NCBI RefSeq assembly: GCF_016595675.1
Contig: NZ_JAENJH010000005.1
Span: 360,740-424,739, forward strand
Length of the DNA stretch: 64,000 bases
Direction: 5' to 3'
Source: Prauserella cavernicola
GTDB lineage: Bacteria; Actinomycetota; Actinomycetes; Mycobacteriales; Pseudonocardiaceae
Part shown: positions 9,049 to 17,694 of the stretch, in pieces
How the letters are laid out: every line of letters begins with the position of its first letter
Position numbering within the stretch: the first letter of the stretch is position 1
The notes under the pieces: model-generated
Told to the model about the DNA's origin: nothing
What the model saw: the letters and a program-made list of their open reading frames with translations, nothing else
Database searches by the model: none
Made by a program: the position numbers and the translations under genes

Positions 9049-9153
9049 CCGCACCTCCAGGTGGAAAGCCCGCCCAGCCCATCTACTGTCGCACCCCGCG
9101 GGCCCGTTCGCCAGAGCCGTTTTCCCTGCTGAGAAACGCAAAGTGACTCGATC

Positions 9154-9170
9154 TCACCCGGGGCGGGCGA
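9154..9170. promoter_or_regulatory. GGGTGA-box, site c (TCACCC-GGGGC-GGGCGA)
   Basis: One perfect half and one half with a single change, with 5-bp spacing. It is centred 114 nt before the LuxR-ATPase start and 83 nt before the DUF7144 copy 2 start, in their divergent intergenic region. Confidence 0.6.
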
Positions 9171-9244
9171 AGTGCGGCCCGCCGGTGCGGGCACACCGTG
9201 GCGGCAGGTGGGCAGCCCTGCCCGCACCAAGCCTGGAGTGGATC

Positions 9245-9715
9245 ATGCGCCTGCACTCACGTTCGGGGGCGAGTACCGCGACGGAGGTCCCGCCGACGCG
9301 GAAGGCACCCGAGGAGACCGGTTCGCGCAGCGTGTGGACGAACTGGATCGCCTTCGCCGCGGTGCTGATGGTCGTGACCGGAGCCTTCAACGTCATCAGC
9401 GGTCTGGTCGCCCTGCTGAACGACGACTACTACCGGCTGGGGTCGCAGGGGTTGCTGGTGTTCAACCTGACGGCGTGGGGCTGGATCAACCTCATCCTCG
9501 GCGGACTGGTGCTGCTCACCGGCCTGGCACTGTTCAGCGGAGCCGAGTGGGCCGGCATCTCGGCGGTGTTCCTGCTGGCGCTCAACGCGCTCGCGATGCT
9601 CGCGTTCCTGCCGGCGCAGCCGGTGTGGGGAGTGATCATCATCGTCCTCGACGTCGTGATCATCTACGCCCTGGTGGCCCACGGCGACGACGCGCGCGAG
9701 CGCCAGTGGTGGTGA
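9245..9715 (+). CDS. DUF7144 family four-helix membrane protein (copy 2)
   Basis: 156 residues: a polar N-terminus of about 35 residues, then four membrane segments. It shares SGLVALLNDDYYRLGSQGL, AWGWINL, QPVW and DVVIIYALVAHG with the copy at 1230. A GGAG lies 6 nt before the ATG. Its TGA overlaps the next gene's GTG (GTGA), so the two are translationally coupled. This supports a joint function of DUF7144 and the RYEFRV protein. Confidence 0.85.
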   Translation: MRLHSRSGASTATEVPPTRKAPEETGSRSVWTNWIAFAAVLMVVTGAFNVISGLVALLNDDYYRLGSQGLLVFNLTAWGWINLILGGLVLLTGLALFSGAEWAGISAVFLLALNALAMLAFLPAQPVWGVIIIVLDVVIIYALVAHGDDARERQWW

Positions 9716-9969
9716 GAGCGAGGCACCGGTACGAGTTCCGGGTGAGCGGGCGCCTCTCCGACCGCGTCGAGGAGGTGCTGCGGGAACTCGGCGGCACCGA
9801 ACCGGACGACGTGCGGGTGGAGCCGACCCCGCCGGAGACGGTGATCTACGGCCGCGCCGGAGACGCGACCGAACTCACCGAGCTCCTGGAGCTGCTGCAG
9901 AACCTGGGCCTGCACATCGTGTCGGTCCAGCGCGTCCCCGGACCACGGCCCGGCGAAGCGCCGCGGTGA
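9712..9969 (+). CDS. small RYEFRV-type protein (copy 2)
   Basis: 85 residues, VRARHRYEFRVSGRLSDRVEEVLREL..., paralogous to the product at 1772-1978 and ending NLGLHIVSVQRVPG plus a short tail. The GTG at 9712 is preferred because it overlaps the DUF7144 stop by 4 nt. Two further GTG codons (9706, 9709) would add only two valines. No known domain is recognised; the strand-helix layout suggests a small alpha/beta fold. Confidence 0.7.
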   Translation: MRARHRYEFRVSGRLSDRVEEVLRELGGTEPDDVRVEPTPPETVIYGRAGDATELTELLELLQNLGLHIVSVQRVPGPRPGEAPR

Positions 9970-9997
9970 GCCCGGATTCGCGGTTAGTGTTGGGCTC

Positions 9998-11056
9998 ATG
10001 GCTGAACGCGACGTCGCCCAGGAGTTCCGGAGTGCTGTCGAGGCAGGCGACCTCGATGCCGCGCTTGCGCTGTTCGACCCGGAAATCCGGTTCTTCAGCC
10101 CGGTGAAGTGGCGGCCGTTCGAGGGCATCGACGCCGTGTCGGCGCTGTTTCGCGTGCTGCTGCGCACCTTCGAGAACTTCCGCTACACCGGGCAGTTCGC
10201 CGGTCGCGCCCAGGAAGGCGACGGCGGAGCCGAGACCGAGAGCCACATCCTGCAGTTCCGCTGCGCCGTCGGCGGCAAGCAGGTGGAGGGCATGGACCTG
10301 CTGCAGCTGGGCGAGAACGGGCTGGTGTCCACGTTCACCGTGCTGCTCCGGCCCGCCTCGGCCCAGCAGGCCGTGAGCGAGGCCGTGTACCGCGGCCTGC
10401 TCGCCGACGGCGTCCTGCCCGCCGAGGGACGCCGGACGGTGCCGAAGACCGACTTCGACTCCGCCTACACCGAGGAGTGGGCGCCCTGGATCATCGGCGA
10501 ACCGCAGCCCGCCGTGGTGCGGCTGGAGCGCGACGGCTGGATCACCGGCGCCGTGCTGGACCCCGGCTGCGGCACCGGCGAGCACACGATCCACCTCGCC
10601 CGGCTCGGCTACGACGTGCGCGGCATCGACTTCTCACAGCCCGCCGTCGACCGGGCGCGCGCCAACGCGAAGGCGCACGGCGTGCGGGCCCGGATCGACG
10701 TGGCCGACGCGCTGCACCTGGGCACCGAGCCGCGCTACGACACCGTGGTGGACAGCGCGCTGTTCCACGTGTTCGGCGACGCCGACCGCGCCGCCTACGT
10801 CGCCAGCCTGCACGCCGCGTGCGTGCCGGGCGCCCGGGTGCACGTGCTCGCGCTGTCCGACACCGAGCCCGGCCTCGGCCCGCGCATCTCGGACTCGGTG
10901 CTGCGCGACGCGTTCGGCGAGGGCTGGGAGCTCGAGGCCCTCGAACCCGCGCGGTACCGCGTGACGCTGCGCGACGAGGACGCCGACCGCCTCGGCCTGC
11001 CGCCCGGCAAGACCGCCGACATGGCCGCCTGGCTCGCCAGGGCGCGCCGGGTGTGA
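9998..11056 (+). CDS. SnoaL/NTF2-like domain fused to SAM-dependent methyltransferase
   Basis: 352 residues in two parts. Residues 1-135 are SnoaL-like (VAQEFRSAVEAGDLDAALALFDPEIRFFSPV...FEGIDAVSALFRVLL). Residues 145-352 form a class I methyltransferase with motif I VLDPGCGTGEHTIHLARLGYDVRGID (about 187-211), a further acidic strand (ARIDVADALHL) and YDTVVDSALFHVF. The parts are normally separate genes. The frame is continuous with no sign of a frameshift at the joint. The gene seems leaderless: TAGTGT at 9985-9990, then 7 nt, then ATG. Substrate is unknown. Confidence 0.8.
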   Translation: MAERDVAQEFRSAVEAGDLDAALALFDPEIRFFSPVKWRPFEGIDAVSALFRVLLRTFENFRYTGQFAGRAQEGDGGAETESHILQFRCAVGGKQVEGMDLLQLGENGLVSTFTVLLRPASAQQAVSEAVYRGLLADGVLPAEGRRTVPKTDFDSAYTEEWAPWIIGEPQPAVVRLERDGWITGAVLDPGCGTGEHTIHLARLGYDVRGIDFSQPAVDRARANAKAHGVRARIDVADALHLGTEPRYDTVVDSALFHVFGDADRAAYVASLHAACVPGARVHVLALSDTEPGLGPRISDSVLRDAFGEGWELEALEPARYRVTLRDEDADRLGLPPGKTADMAAWLARARRV

Positions 11057-11274
11057 ACCCGGATGTGAGGGGAAGTGCTCGCCGCGGATCCGCGAGGCCG
11101 ACGTACGTGGCGCGATGACCGCGCTCGCGGCCGCGGGCAAGGTTTCACACGTGGTTCACGCTGGAACACCGCACATTCACTGATCAAAACGTCCCTTGTG
11201 GACAGTTGGCGATGTACGGGTGGTCTTTGCGAAAATCTTCCCACACGCCCGGACGCGGGGTGTAGGAAAGCGAG

Positions 11275-13299
11275 ATGGCCACCATCGACCCGTACTCCGA
11301 TCTCGATGCCTTCGCCGCCCTGCCCCGGCTCGGTGAGCTGGCGCTCTCGCCCGACGGCCACAGGCTCGTCGTCGGGGTGTCGACACCGGAGCGGGGCCGC
11401 CACCGCTACAGCACGGCGCTGTGGGAGCTCGACCCGTCCTGCGAGTCGCCCGCCCGCAGACTGACCAGGAGCGACGACGGCGAGTCGGCACCCGCGTTCA
11501 CGCCCTCCGGCGATCTGCTGTTCCTCTCGGCGAGACCCGGCTCGGGAGGCGATCCCGACGTCGCGGCGCTGTGGCTGCAGCCCGCCGCGGGCGGCGACGC
11601 CAGGGTGGTCGCCGCACTGCCCGGCGGCGTCACGGGCGTGGTCGTGGGCGCCGACGGCACCCTGGCTGCCGGATCGGCGATGCTGCCCTCGGCCTCCGCG
11701 ACCGCGGAGGACCGGCGGCTGCGCGCGGCCCGCGAGGACGCGGGCGTCGCGGCGATCCTGCACGAGCAGCCCCAGGTGCGGTTCTGGGACCGCGATCTCG
11801 GCCCCGCCCGCACGCGGCTGTTCGCCGCGAGCCCCGGCGGCACCGTCCCCGAGAACGGGCTCGGCCTGCGCGACCTCACCGGGCACGTCGGGTCGGCGCT
11901 GGCAAGCGAATGCACCTGGGACCTCACCCCGGACGGCCGCACGGTGGTCACGGCCTGGGCGGTGCCGGAACCCGGTGGCTCGGAGCGGCTCACGCTCGTG
12001 GCGATCGACATCGCGACCGGCGAACGCACCACGCTCGCCGACGACCCGGACCACGACTACGCCGCGCCCAGGGTCTCGCCCGACGGCACGCTCGTGGCCG
12101 TCGAGGTGCGGCAGCGCTTCACCATCGACCACCCCGGCGACCGGTGGCTCGGCGTGCTGCCGCTCGACGGCGGCGACTCTCGTGTGCTCGCGCGGGACTG
12201 GGACCGCTGGCCCAAAGCACCGCGCTGGACGCCGGACGGCACGGCACTGATCGTCGTCGCCGACGAGCACGGCCGCGCGCCCCTGTGGCGCGTGGACCTC
12301 GCCACCGGCCGGCACACGCGGCTCACGCCCGATCACGGTGCCTACACCGACCTCGCGGTGGCACCCGACGGGCACTGGGGCTACGCGCTGCGCTCGGCCG
12401 TGGACAGCCCGCCCGCACCGGTCAGGGTCGCGCTCGACGGCTCGGGCACCGTGCAGCCCCTGCTCGGCCCCGCCGAGGCGCTCGGGCTCAGCGTCGCCCC
12501 GGTGGGCAGGCTCGAGGAGGTCAGCACCACAGCGGCCGACGGCGCCACCGTCCGCGCGTGGCTGGCGCTGCCCGACCACGCCGACGAGCCGCTGCCGTTG
12601 CTGCTGCAGATCCACGGCGGGCCCGTGATGTCGGCCAACGTGTGGACGTGGCGCTGGAACCCGTGGGTCCTGGTGGCCCGCGGGTACGCGGTGCTGATGC
12701 CCGACTACGCGCTCTCGACCGGCTACGGCACGGACTTCATCCGGCGCGGCTGGGGCGAATGGGGCGGCACGCCGTACACGGATCTGATGTCGATCACCGA
12801 CGCCGTACAGCAACGCCCCGACATCGACGCCTCCCGCAGCGCCGCCATCGGCGCCTCCTACGGCGGCTACATGGTGAACTGGATCGCCGGGCACACCGAC
12901 CGGTTCGACGCGATCGTCACGCTCGCCTCGATCTGGGCGATGGACCAGACGCTCGCGACCACCGACACGCCGTCGGTGTGGGCGCGGGAGATGACCGCGC
13001 GCGCCGCGCGCGCTAACTCGCCACACCGCTTCGCCGACGCCATCACCACGCCGATGCTCGTCGGGCACGGCGACCTCGACTACCGCGTGCCCATCGGCGA
13101 GGGGCTGCGGCTGTGGTGGGACCTCGCCTCCCGGTCGGAGACCGCCGACATGGGCCCGCACAAGTTCCTCTACTTCCCCGACGAGGGGCACTGGATCCTC
13201 AAACCGAGCCACTCGACACTCTGGTACGAGACGATGCTCGCCTTCCTCGACCACCACGTGCTCGGGCGGGAATGGCGCCGCCCCGCACTGCTCGGCTGA
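11275..13299 (+). CDS. S9 family peptidase (prolyl oligopeptidase / acylaminoacyl-peptidase type)
   Basis: 674 residues. The N-terminal half is a beta-propeller with TolB-like repeats (ALSPDGHRLVVG, RVSPDGTLVAVE, RWTPDGTALIVV, AVAPDGHWGYAL). The C-terminal half is an alpha/beta hydrolase with HGGPVMSANVW, nucleophile Ser528 in GASYGGYM, Asp602 in GHGDLDYRVP and His639 in DEGHWIL. There is no signal peptide, so it is probably cytoplasmic and cleaves oligopeptides or acyl-peptides. ATG 11275 follows GTAGGAAAGCGAG. The 218-bp region upstream holds no other gene. Confidence 0.9.
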   Translation: MATIDPYSDLDAFAALPRLGELALSPDGHRLVVGVSTPERGRHRYSTALWELDPSCESPARRLTRSDDGESAPAFTPSGDLLFLSARPGSGGDPDVAALWLQPAAGGDARVVAALPGGVTGVVVGADGTLAAGSAMLPSASATAEDRRLRAAREDAGVAAILHEQPQVRFWDRDLGPARTRLFAASPGGTVPENGLGLRDLTGHVGSALASECTWDLTPDGRTVVTAWAVPEPGGSERLTLVAIDIATGERTTLADDPDHDYAAPRVSPDGTLVAVEVRQRFTIDHPGDRWLGVLPLDGGDSRVLARDWDRWPKAPRWTPDGTALIVVADEHGRAPLWRVDLATGRHTRLTPDHGAYTDLAVAPDGHWGYALRSAVDSPPAPVRVALDGSGTVQPLLGPAEALGLSVAPVGRLEEVSTTAADGATVRAWLALPDHADEPLPLLLQIHGGPVMSANVWTWRWNPWVLVARGYAVLMPDYALSTGYGTDFIRRGWGEWGGTPYTDLMSITDAVQQRPDIDASRSAAIGASYGGYMVNWIAGHTDRFDAIVTLASIWAMDQTLATTDTPSVWAREMTARAARANSPHRFADAITTPMLVGHGDLDYRVPIGEGLRLWWDLASRSETADMGPHKFLYFPDEGHWILKPSHSTLWYETMLAFLDHHVLGREWRRPALLG

Positions 13300-13371
13300 C
13301 GCCGTTGACTCTGTTGACCTTGCCCCTGGGGGAAGCCGCACGGTGGGTCCACCACAACGAGGGAGGCACGG

Positions 13372-14445
13372 TTGACGGGCAGGCTGAGCATCGGCGAGTT
13401 CGCACACGCCTCGGGACTCACCCCGAAGGCACTCCGGCTCTACGACGAGCTGGGGCTCCTGCGGCCCGCCGACGTCGACCCGCGCTCGGGCTACCGAACC
13501 TACGAACCGGACCAGCTCGCCCGCGCCCGGCTGGTGGCGTGGCTGCGAGGGCTCGGCATGCCGCTGGCCAGGATCCGGATCGTGTGCGACCTGCCGCCGC
13601 GCTCGGCCGCCGCCGAGGTGGCGTCGTACTGGCGTCAGGTCGAGGCCGACACCGCCGCCCGTAAGGAACTGGCCGCCTTCCTCGTCGACCATCTGTCCGG
13701 AAAGGACGTCGACATGACGGACATGCCAGTACGACTCACCCTGCGCTCCGCCGCCCGCACCGACCGGGGTCTGGTGCGACAGACCAATGAGGACGCCGCC
13801 TATCCCGGCGGCCGCCTGTTCGCCATCGCCGACGGGTTCGGCGCGCAGGGCGCCGACAGCGCGGCGGGCAGTTCCGCTGGAGCCGCTGGAGCCGCGGTGG
13901 CCGCGCTGGCCCCTCGCGACACCGACGTCGCCGCGGGCTCGCTGCTCGCGGCGCTCGCCACCGCCGTCACGGACGCGGCCGACGCGGTGCGCGACTTCGC
14001 CGCCGACCGGCCCCACGCCGGGACGACGCTCACGGCGCTGCTGTTCTCGGGCGCGCAGTTCGCGCTCGCCCATGTCGGGGACTCCAGGGCGTACCTGCTG
14101 CGCGGTGGCGAGCTGACGCAACTCACCCACGACCACACGTACGTGCAGTCACTCGTCGACGAGGGCAGGCTCACGGCCGAGGAGGCGGCGGTGCACCCGC
14201 GGCGCACCACGCTGATCAGGGCGCTGCACCAGAGCGAGCCCGACCTGCACCTGCGCACGGCTCAGCCCGGCGACCGCTACCTGCTGTGCACCGACGGGGT
14301 GCACGCGGTGCTCGCCGAGGAACGCGTCACCGCGGTGCTGCGCGACACGACGGCACCCGGCGCCGCGGTGGAGGAGCTGACCCGGCTCGTCCACGACGCG
14401 GGAGCGCCGGACAACCTGGCGTGCGTGGTCGTGGACGCGGCCTAG
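13372..14445 (+). CDS. MerR-type DNA-binding domain fused to PP2C-family Ser/Thr phosphatase
   Basis: 357 residues. Residues 1-110 form a MerR winged-helix head (LSIGEFAHASGLTPKALRLYDELGLLRPADVDPRSGYRTYE) and coiled-coil. Residues 120-357 form a PP2C phosphatase with the metal-binding motifs DRGLVRQTNEDAAY, AIADGFG, GTTLTALL...HVGDSRAYL, LLCTDGVH and DNLACVVVDA. TTG 13372 is the start: GGGAGG lies five nt upstream. The enzyme could dephosphorylate Ser/Thr-kinase targets while bound to DNA; how the two halves talk is unknown. Confidence 0.88.
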   Translation: MTGRLSIGEFAHASGLTPKALRLYDELGLLRPADVDPRSGYRTYEPDQLARARLVAWLRGLGMPLARIRIVCDLPPRSAAAEVASYWRQVEADTAARKELAAFLVDHLSGKDVDMTDMPVRLTLRSAARTDRGLVRQTNEDAAYPGGRLFAIADGFGAQGADSAAGSSAGAAGAAVAALAPRDTDVAAGSLLAALATAVTDAADAVRDFAADRPHAGTTLTALLFSGAQFALAHVGDSRAYLLRGGELTQLTHDHTYVQSLVDEGRLTAEEAAVHPRRTTLIRALHQSEPDLHLRTAQPGDRYLLCTDGVHAVLAEERVTAVLRDTTAPGAAVEELTRLVHDAGAPDNLACVVVDAA

Positions 14446-14453
14446 GTGTGGGC

Positions 14454-14487
14454 GGCGTGGGTGTGGACGGCGTGGGTGGCGTGGGTG
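14454..14487. repeat. three copies of GGCGTGGGTG
   Basis: GGCGTGGGTG occurs at 14454, 14469 and 14478, just after the phosphatase stop and before the end of the convergent PhnB-like gene. It is a G-rich micro-repeat of unknown meaning. Confidence 0.5.
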
Positions 14488-14491
14488 GCCG

Positions 14492-14905
14492 TCACGAGCC
14501 GGGCGTGCTGATGTTGACCAACCACGAGACGCCGAACTTGTCGACGCACATGCCGAACTCGTCGCCCCACATCTGCTTCTCCAGCGGCACCGCGACCGTG
14601 CCGTCGCCCGAGAGCTTCTCCCAGTAACCGCGCAGTTCCTTCGCGTCGTCACCGCTGAGGCTCACGGACATGGTGTTGCCGGGTTTGTACTCCATCCCGG
14701 GTGGAGTGTCGGCACCCATGAGCGTGAACCCGCTGGGGGTCTCGAGGCTGCCGTGCATGATCTTGTCGGCTTCCGGCGCCTTCGAGTCCCCGAACTCGCC
14801 GAACGTGTTCAGCGAGAGCGAGCCACCGAAGACGCTCTGGTAGAACTCCATCGCCTGCTTCGCGGTGCCGTCGTAGCTGAGATACGGGTTGAGCCGAGAC
14901 GCCAT
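14492..14905 (-). CDS. PhnB-like VOC-superfamily protein
   Basis: 137 residues with the two beta-alpha-beta-beta-beta modules of PhnB/glyoxalase-like proteins: LNPYLSYDGTAKQAMEFYQSVFGGSLSLNTFGEF, DKIMHGSLETPSGFTLMGAD, SVSLSGDDAKELRGYWEKL and QMWGDEFGMCVDKFGVSWLVN. Such proteins bind a small ligand or metal; the substrate of this subgroup is not known. ATG 14905 has GAGGAGG upstream. The 21-bp repeat array begins 89 bp upstream of its start. Confidence 0.85.
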   Translation of the reverse strand: MASRLNPYLSYDGTAKQAMEFYQSVFGGSLSLNTFGEFGDSKAPEADKIMHGSLETPSGFTLMGADTPPGMEYKPGNTMSVSLSGDDAKELRGYWEKLSGDGTVAVPLEKQMWGDEFGMCVDKFGVSWLVNISTPGS

Positions 14906-14993
14906 CAGATCCTCCTCGGTCCGGTGAGGAGCCCCATCGTCGCAGCAGAACAAGGCCCCCACTACGGCAAGAAGGCCCTATCCAGCCCACCCC

Positions 14994-15578
14994 CGCGAGT
15001 CCCCCACTCAGGCGCGCGAGTCCCCCGCTCAGGCACGCGAGTCCCCCACTCCGAACCGCGAGTTCCCCGCTCAGGCACGCGAGTTCCCCGGCCCGGCCCG
15101 CGAGTTCCCCGCTTGGCCGCGAGCCGTGCGCTCCCGACCGCGAGTCCCCCGCTCCAGCACGCGAATCCCCCGCTCGGACGCGTGAGTCACGCACTCCAGC
15201 ACGCGAGTCGTGCGCCCCGGCCCGCGAGTCATGCATTCCAGACCGCGAGCTGTGCATTCGTCCTGCGATTCCCCTGATCTCGTACTCCGCTTCCGCGGTA
15301 CGGCAGCCGAGCATGTTGCCCGAGGCCGGGCTACCCGCACCTCGCGGTCGAGAAGCACAACTCACGAGCCGGAGCGCACGTTTCGTGGTCACAAGCGCAC
15401 GACACGTGGTCGCGAGCGCACGGCACGCTCTCCCGAGCGGGCAACTCACGCACCCGAGCGGGCAACTCACGCACCCGAGCGGGGGACTCGCGGGCTGGAA
15501 CGGGGGACTCGCGATCCCGAGCGGGGGACTCGCGCGCCTGGGCGGGGGACTCGCGCATCCGCGCGAGGCCCCCGCTCC
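14994..15578. repeat. 21-bp repeat array in two opposed halves
   Basis: A 585-bp non-coding stretch is filled with degenerate 21-bp units. From 14994 to about 15280 some 13-14 units read CGCGAGTCCCCCGCTCAGGC plus one base, with drift (TTCCCC, TCATGC, TCGTGC). From about 15355 to 15556 the units run in reverse complement, as CCCGAGCGGGGGACTCGCG plus two bases; those at 15475-15556 are best kept. One forward unit closes the array at 15561-15578. Each unit has small internal dyad symmetry, GAG...CTC. The spacing is continuous, without distinct spacers. No credible gene is seen here. It lies between the PhnB-like promoter and the 3' end of the ABC permease gene. Confidence 0.85.
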
Positions 15579-15589
15579 GGTGGTGCGGG

Positions 15590-16726
15590 TCAGCTCGCCT
15601 GGCTCCAGGCGTTCTTCAGGGCCACCTTGCCGCCCGTCTGGAGCAGCGAGCCCGAGTAGATGCGGCTCGCCAGGAGCATGATCAGCACGACCGACGCTGC
15701 CAGCACCCCCAGGGAGAGCAGCGCCTCCCACACCTGCGCCTCGCCGGCGAACATCCGCACCGGCATGGCGATCGCCGCGGAGAACGGAATGTAGGACAGC
15801 GCCGTCATCACCGCCGCGTTGTCCGAGAAGAACAGCACCGCGAAGTACGGCCCCATCACGAGCATCATCACCAGACCCATGCTGGAGCTCAGGTCCTCCT
15901 GCCTGCTCACCAGCGAGCCCGCGACCGCCCAGATCGAGGCCAGCAGCACGAACCCGAGGCACAGGAACGGCACGAACCAGCCGAGCGCGGGGACCACGAC
16001 GGTGAGCAATGCCTCGTGCCCGCCGATACTCAACGCGATCGGCGCCGCCACGGCGAGCACGATCACCTGCCCGATCGTCAGCAGCGTGTGCCCGACGATC
16101 TTGCCCGACAACAGAGCGCGAACCGGCACGGTCGCCACGAGGATCTCCACGATCCTGGTCTGTTTCTCCGTCACCGTGCTCTGCGCGATCGCCGACCCGC
16201 CCATCGCGAAAATGACGAAGATCAGCGAGAACACCATGATCACGAGCTGCCGTTCGCCCTGGCTGACATCGGCGGCCTCCAGCAGGTCCACCGGCGGAGT
16301 CGTGCCCAGCTCGGCCATGATGTCGGTGGGCGGAGCGGACAACGCGACCACGCGCACGCCGGTGGCGGACTCACCCGAGTCGTCCGGCACGACCGCGGCC
16401 TCCACCTCCTCCGAGCGCACGAGGTCCTGCGCGACGGCGAGATCGTCGACCTCCCGAACTTCCAGTGCCGAGCCCTCCAGCGCGCCCGCCACCTGGGTTC
16501 CGACGGCCGCGACGCTGGGCTGGCCTCCCCCGAACACGGTGGGCAGGATCGCCGACGCGAACAGGCCGACCACGATCACGCCGAGCCCGATCCAGAAGCC
16601 CTTCATGCGCAGGAAGGACTTGATCTCGCGCTCGGCGACCAGCCGCGTCGCCGCGACGAACGACGTGCTCGGTTCCGGGTCACCGGCGCCCGTCTGCACG
16701 GGCCGCGGCTCGGTTGTCGCGGTCAT
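15590..16726 (-). CDS. ABC-2 type transporter permease (NatB-like)
   Basis: 378 residues: one N-terminal helix (FWIGLGVIVVGLFASAIL), a large outside domain of about 130 residues, then five to six membrane helices starting with LVIMVFSLIFVIFAMGGSAIA. This is the NatB/YhaP type of ABC-2 permease, with conserved TVTEKQTRIVEILVATVPVRALLSGKIVGH. Its ATG overlaps the stop of the ATPase gene by one base (TGATG), so the two form one exporter. The substrate (Na+, drug or peptide) cannot be told. Confidence 0.9.
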   Translation of the reverse strand: MTATTEPRPVQTGAGDPEPSTSFVAATRLVAEREIKSFLRMKGFWIGLGVIVVGLFASAILPTVFGGGQPSVAAVGTQVAGALEGSALEVREVDDLAVAQDLVRSEEVEAAVVPDDSGESATGVRVVALSAPPTDIMAELGTTPPVDLLEAADVSQGERQLVIMVFSLIFVIFAMGGSAIAQSTVTEKQTRIVEILVATVPVRALLSGKIVGHTLLTIGQVIVLAVAAPIALSIGGHEALLTVVVPALGWFVPFLCLGFVLLASIWAVAGSLVSRQEDLSSSMGLVMMLVMGPYFAVLFFSDNAAVMTALSYIPFSAAIAMPVRMFAGEAQVWEALLSLGVLAASVVLIMLLASRIYSGSLLQTGGKVALKNAWSQAS

Positions 16727-17616
16727 CAGATCGCCTCCTTGAAGATCTCTTCCAGCGACGGCGCCACGGGGGTGAAGCCGCGGACCTCGCCGCGCTCCAG
16801 CGCCGCGCGCAGCACCTGCTGGTCGGTGCGAGCACCGTTGTCGCCGGCCAGCTCGAAGACGGCGCGCGGGCCGTCCATGCTGACCACGCGCACACCGGGC
16901 ACGTCGCGCAGCCAGCCGGTGTCGGAGTCGACGACCAGTTCGTAGCGCACGGTCCCGTACCGCGTGCGCAGTTCCTCCCTGCCGCCGCTGGCGGCGATGC
17001 GGCCCCCGGAGAGGATCACGAGGTCGTCGCAGAGCCGTTCGACGAGCGCGAGCTGGTGGCTGGAGAACAGCACCGGCACGCCCGAGGCGGCGCGCTCGCG
17101 CAGCACCCTGAGCACGGTGTCGACGGCGATGGGGTCGAGCCCGGAGAACGGTTCGTCGAGGATCAGCAGCGCGGGGTCGTGCACCAGCGCGGCGGCCACC
17201 TGGGCGCGCTGCTGGTTGCCCAGCGAGAGGTCCTCGAGCTTGTCGCCCGCGCGCTCTCCCAGCTCCAGCTGCTCCAGCAGGTGCTCGGCGTTGCTCTTGG
17301 CCCGCTCAGCGGGCAGGCCGTGGAGCTGGCCGAACCACGCGATCTGCTCGCCGACCTTCATCTTCGGGTACAGCCCGCGTTCCTCCGGCATGTAGCCGAA
17401 CCGCTGGCGCACGGGCTGGGTCACGGGCTTGCCGTGCCAGGTCACCGTGCCGCCGTTCGCGGCGAGCACCCCGAGGATGATCCGCATCGTGGTGGTCTTG
17501 CCAGAGCCGTTGGCACCGAGGAACCCGGTCATGCGGCCGGGCTTCACCTCGAAGGACACGTCGTCGAGCACGCGGTGCTCGCCGAAGCTCCTGCTGATCG
17601 TCGAAACCGTCAACAT
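16726..17616 (-). CDS. ABC transporter ATP-binding protein (NatA-like)
   Basis: 296 residues with Walker A GANGSGKTT, Q-loop GYMPEERGLYPKM, signature LSLGNQQRAQVA, Walker B ALLILDEPFSGLD and switch His in FSSHQLALVE. The signature reads LSLGN instead of LSGGQ, which is common in this exporter subfamily. A C-terminal extension of about 80 residues ends SLEEIFKEAI, as in NatA/CcmA-type ATPases. It is 78 bp downstream of the response-regulator gene on the same strand, so the two-component pair may control and be co-transcribed with it. Confidence 0.9.
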   Translation of the reverse strand: MLTVSTISRSFGEHRVLDDVSFEVKPGRMTGFLGANGSGKTTTMRIILGVLAANGGTVTWHGKPVTQPVRQRFGYMPEERGLYPKMKVGEQIAWFGQLHGLPAERAKSNAEHLLEQLELGERAGDKLEDLSLGNQQRAQVAAALVHDPALLILDEPFSGLDPIAVDTVLRVLRERAASGVPVLFSSHQLALVERLCDDLVILSGGRIAASGGREELRTRYGTVRYELVVDSDTGWLRDVPGVRVVSMDGPRAVFELAGDNGARTDQQVLRAALERGEVRGFTPVAPSLEEIFKEAI

Positions 17617-17694
17617 GATCGGCAGCCTACGAAGGCAGGGGGCTCCGGCGCGTCAGGCGCGCGACCGATTTCGGGCGTCCGCCGCGAGGGTGAC

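Noticed and set aside
10795..14136. A very long minus-strand open frame opposite the S9 peptidase and MerR-PP2C genes
   Set aside because: It is antisense to two genes with complete domain motifs and reads as low-complexity Gly/Arg/Val/His sequence typical of shadow frames in high-GC DNA.
14994..15578. CRISPR-like array
   Set aside because: Units are 21 bp, degenerate and contiguous without unique spacers, half are inverted, and no cas genes are nearby.
14649..15962. A long minus-strand open frame of over 400 codons across the repeat array
   Set aside because: It runs through the PhnB-like promoter, the 21-bp array and the permease 3' end, and its translation is only repeated Arg/Ser/Ala-rich peptides; it is open because of the repeat and high GC.
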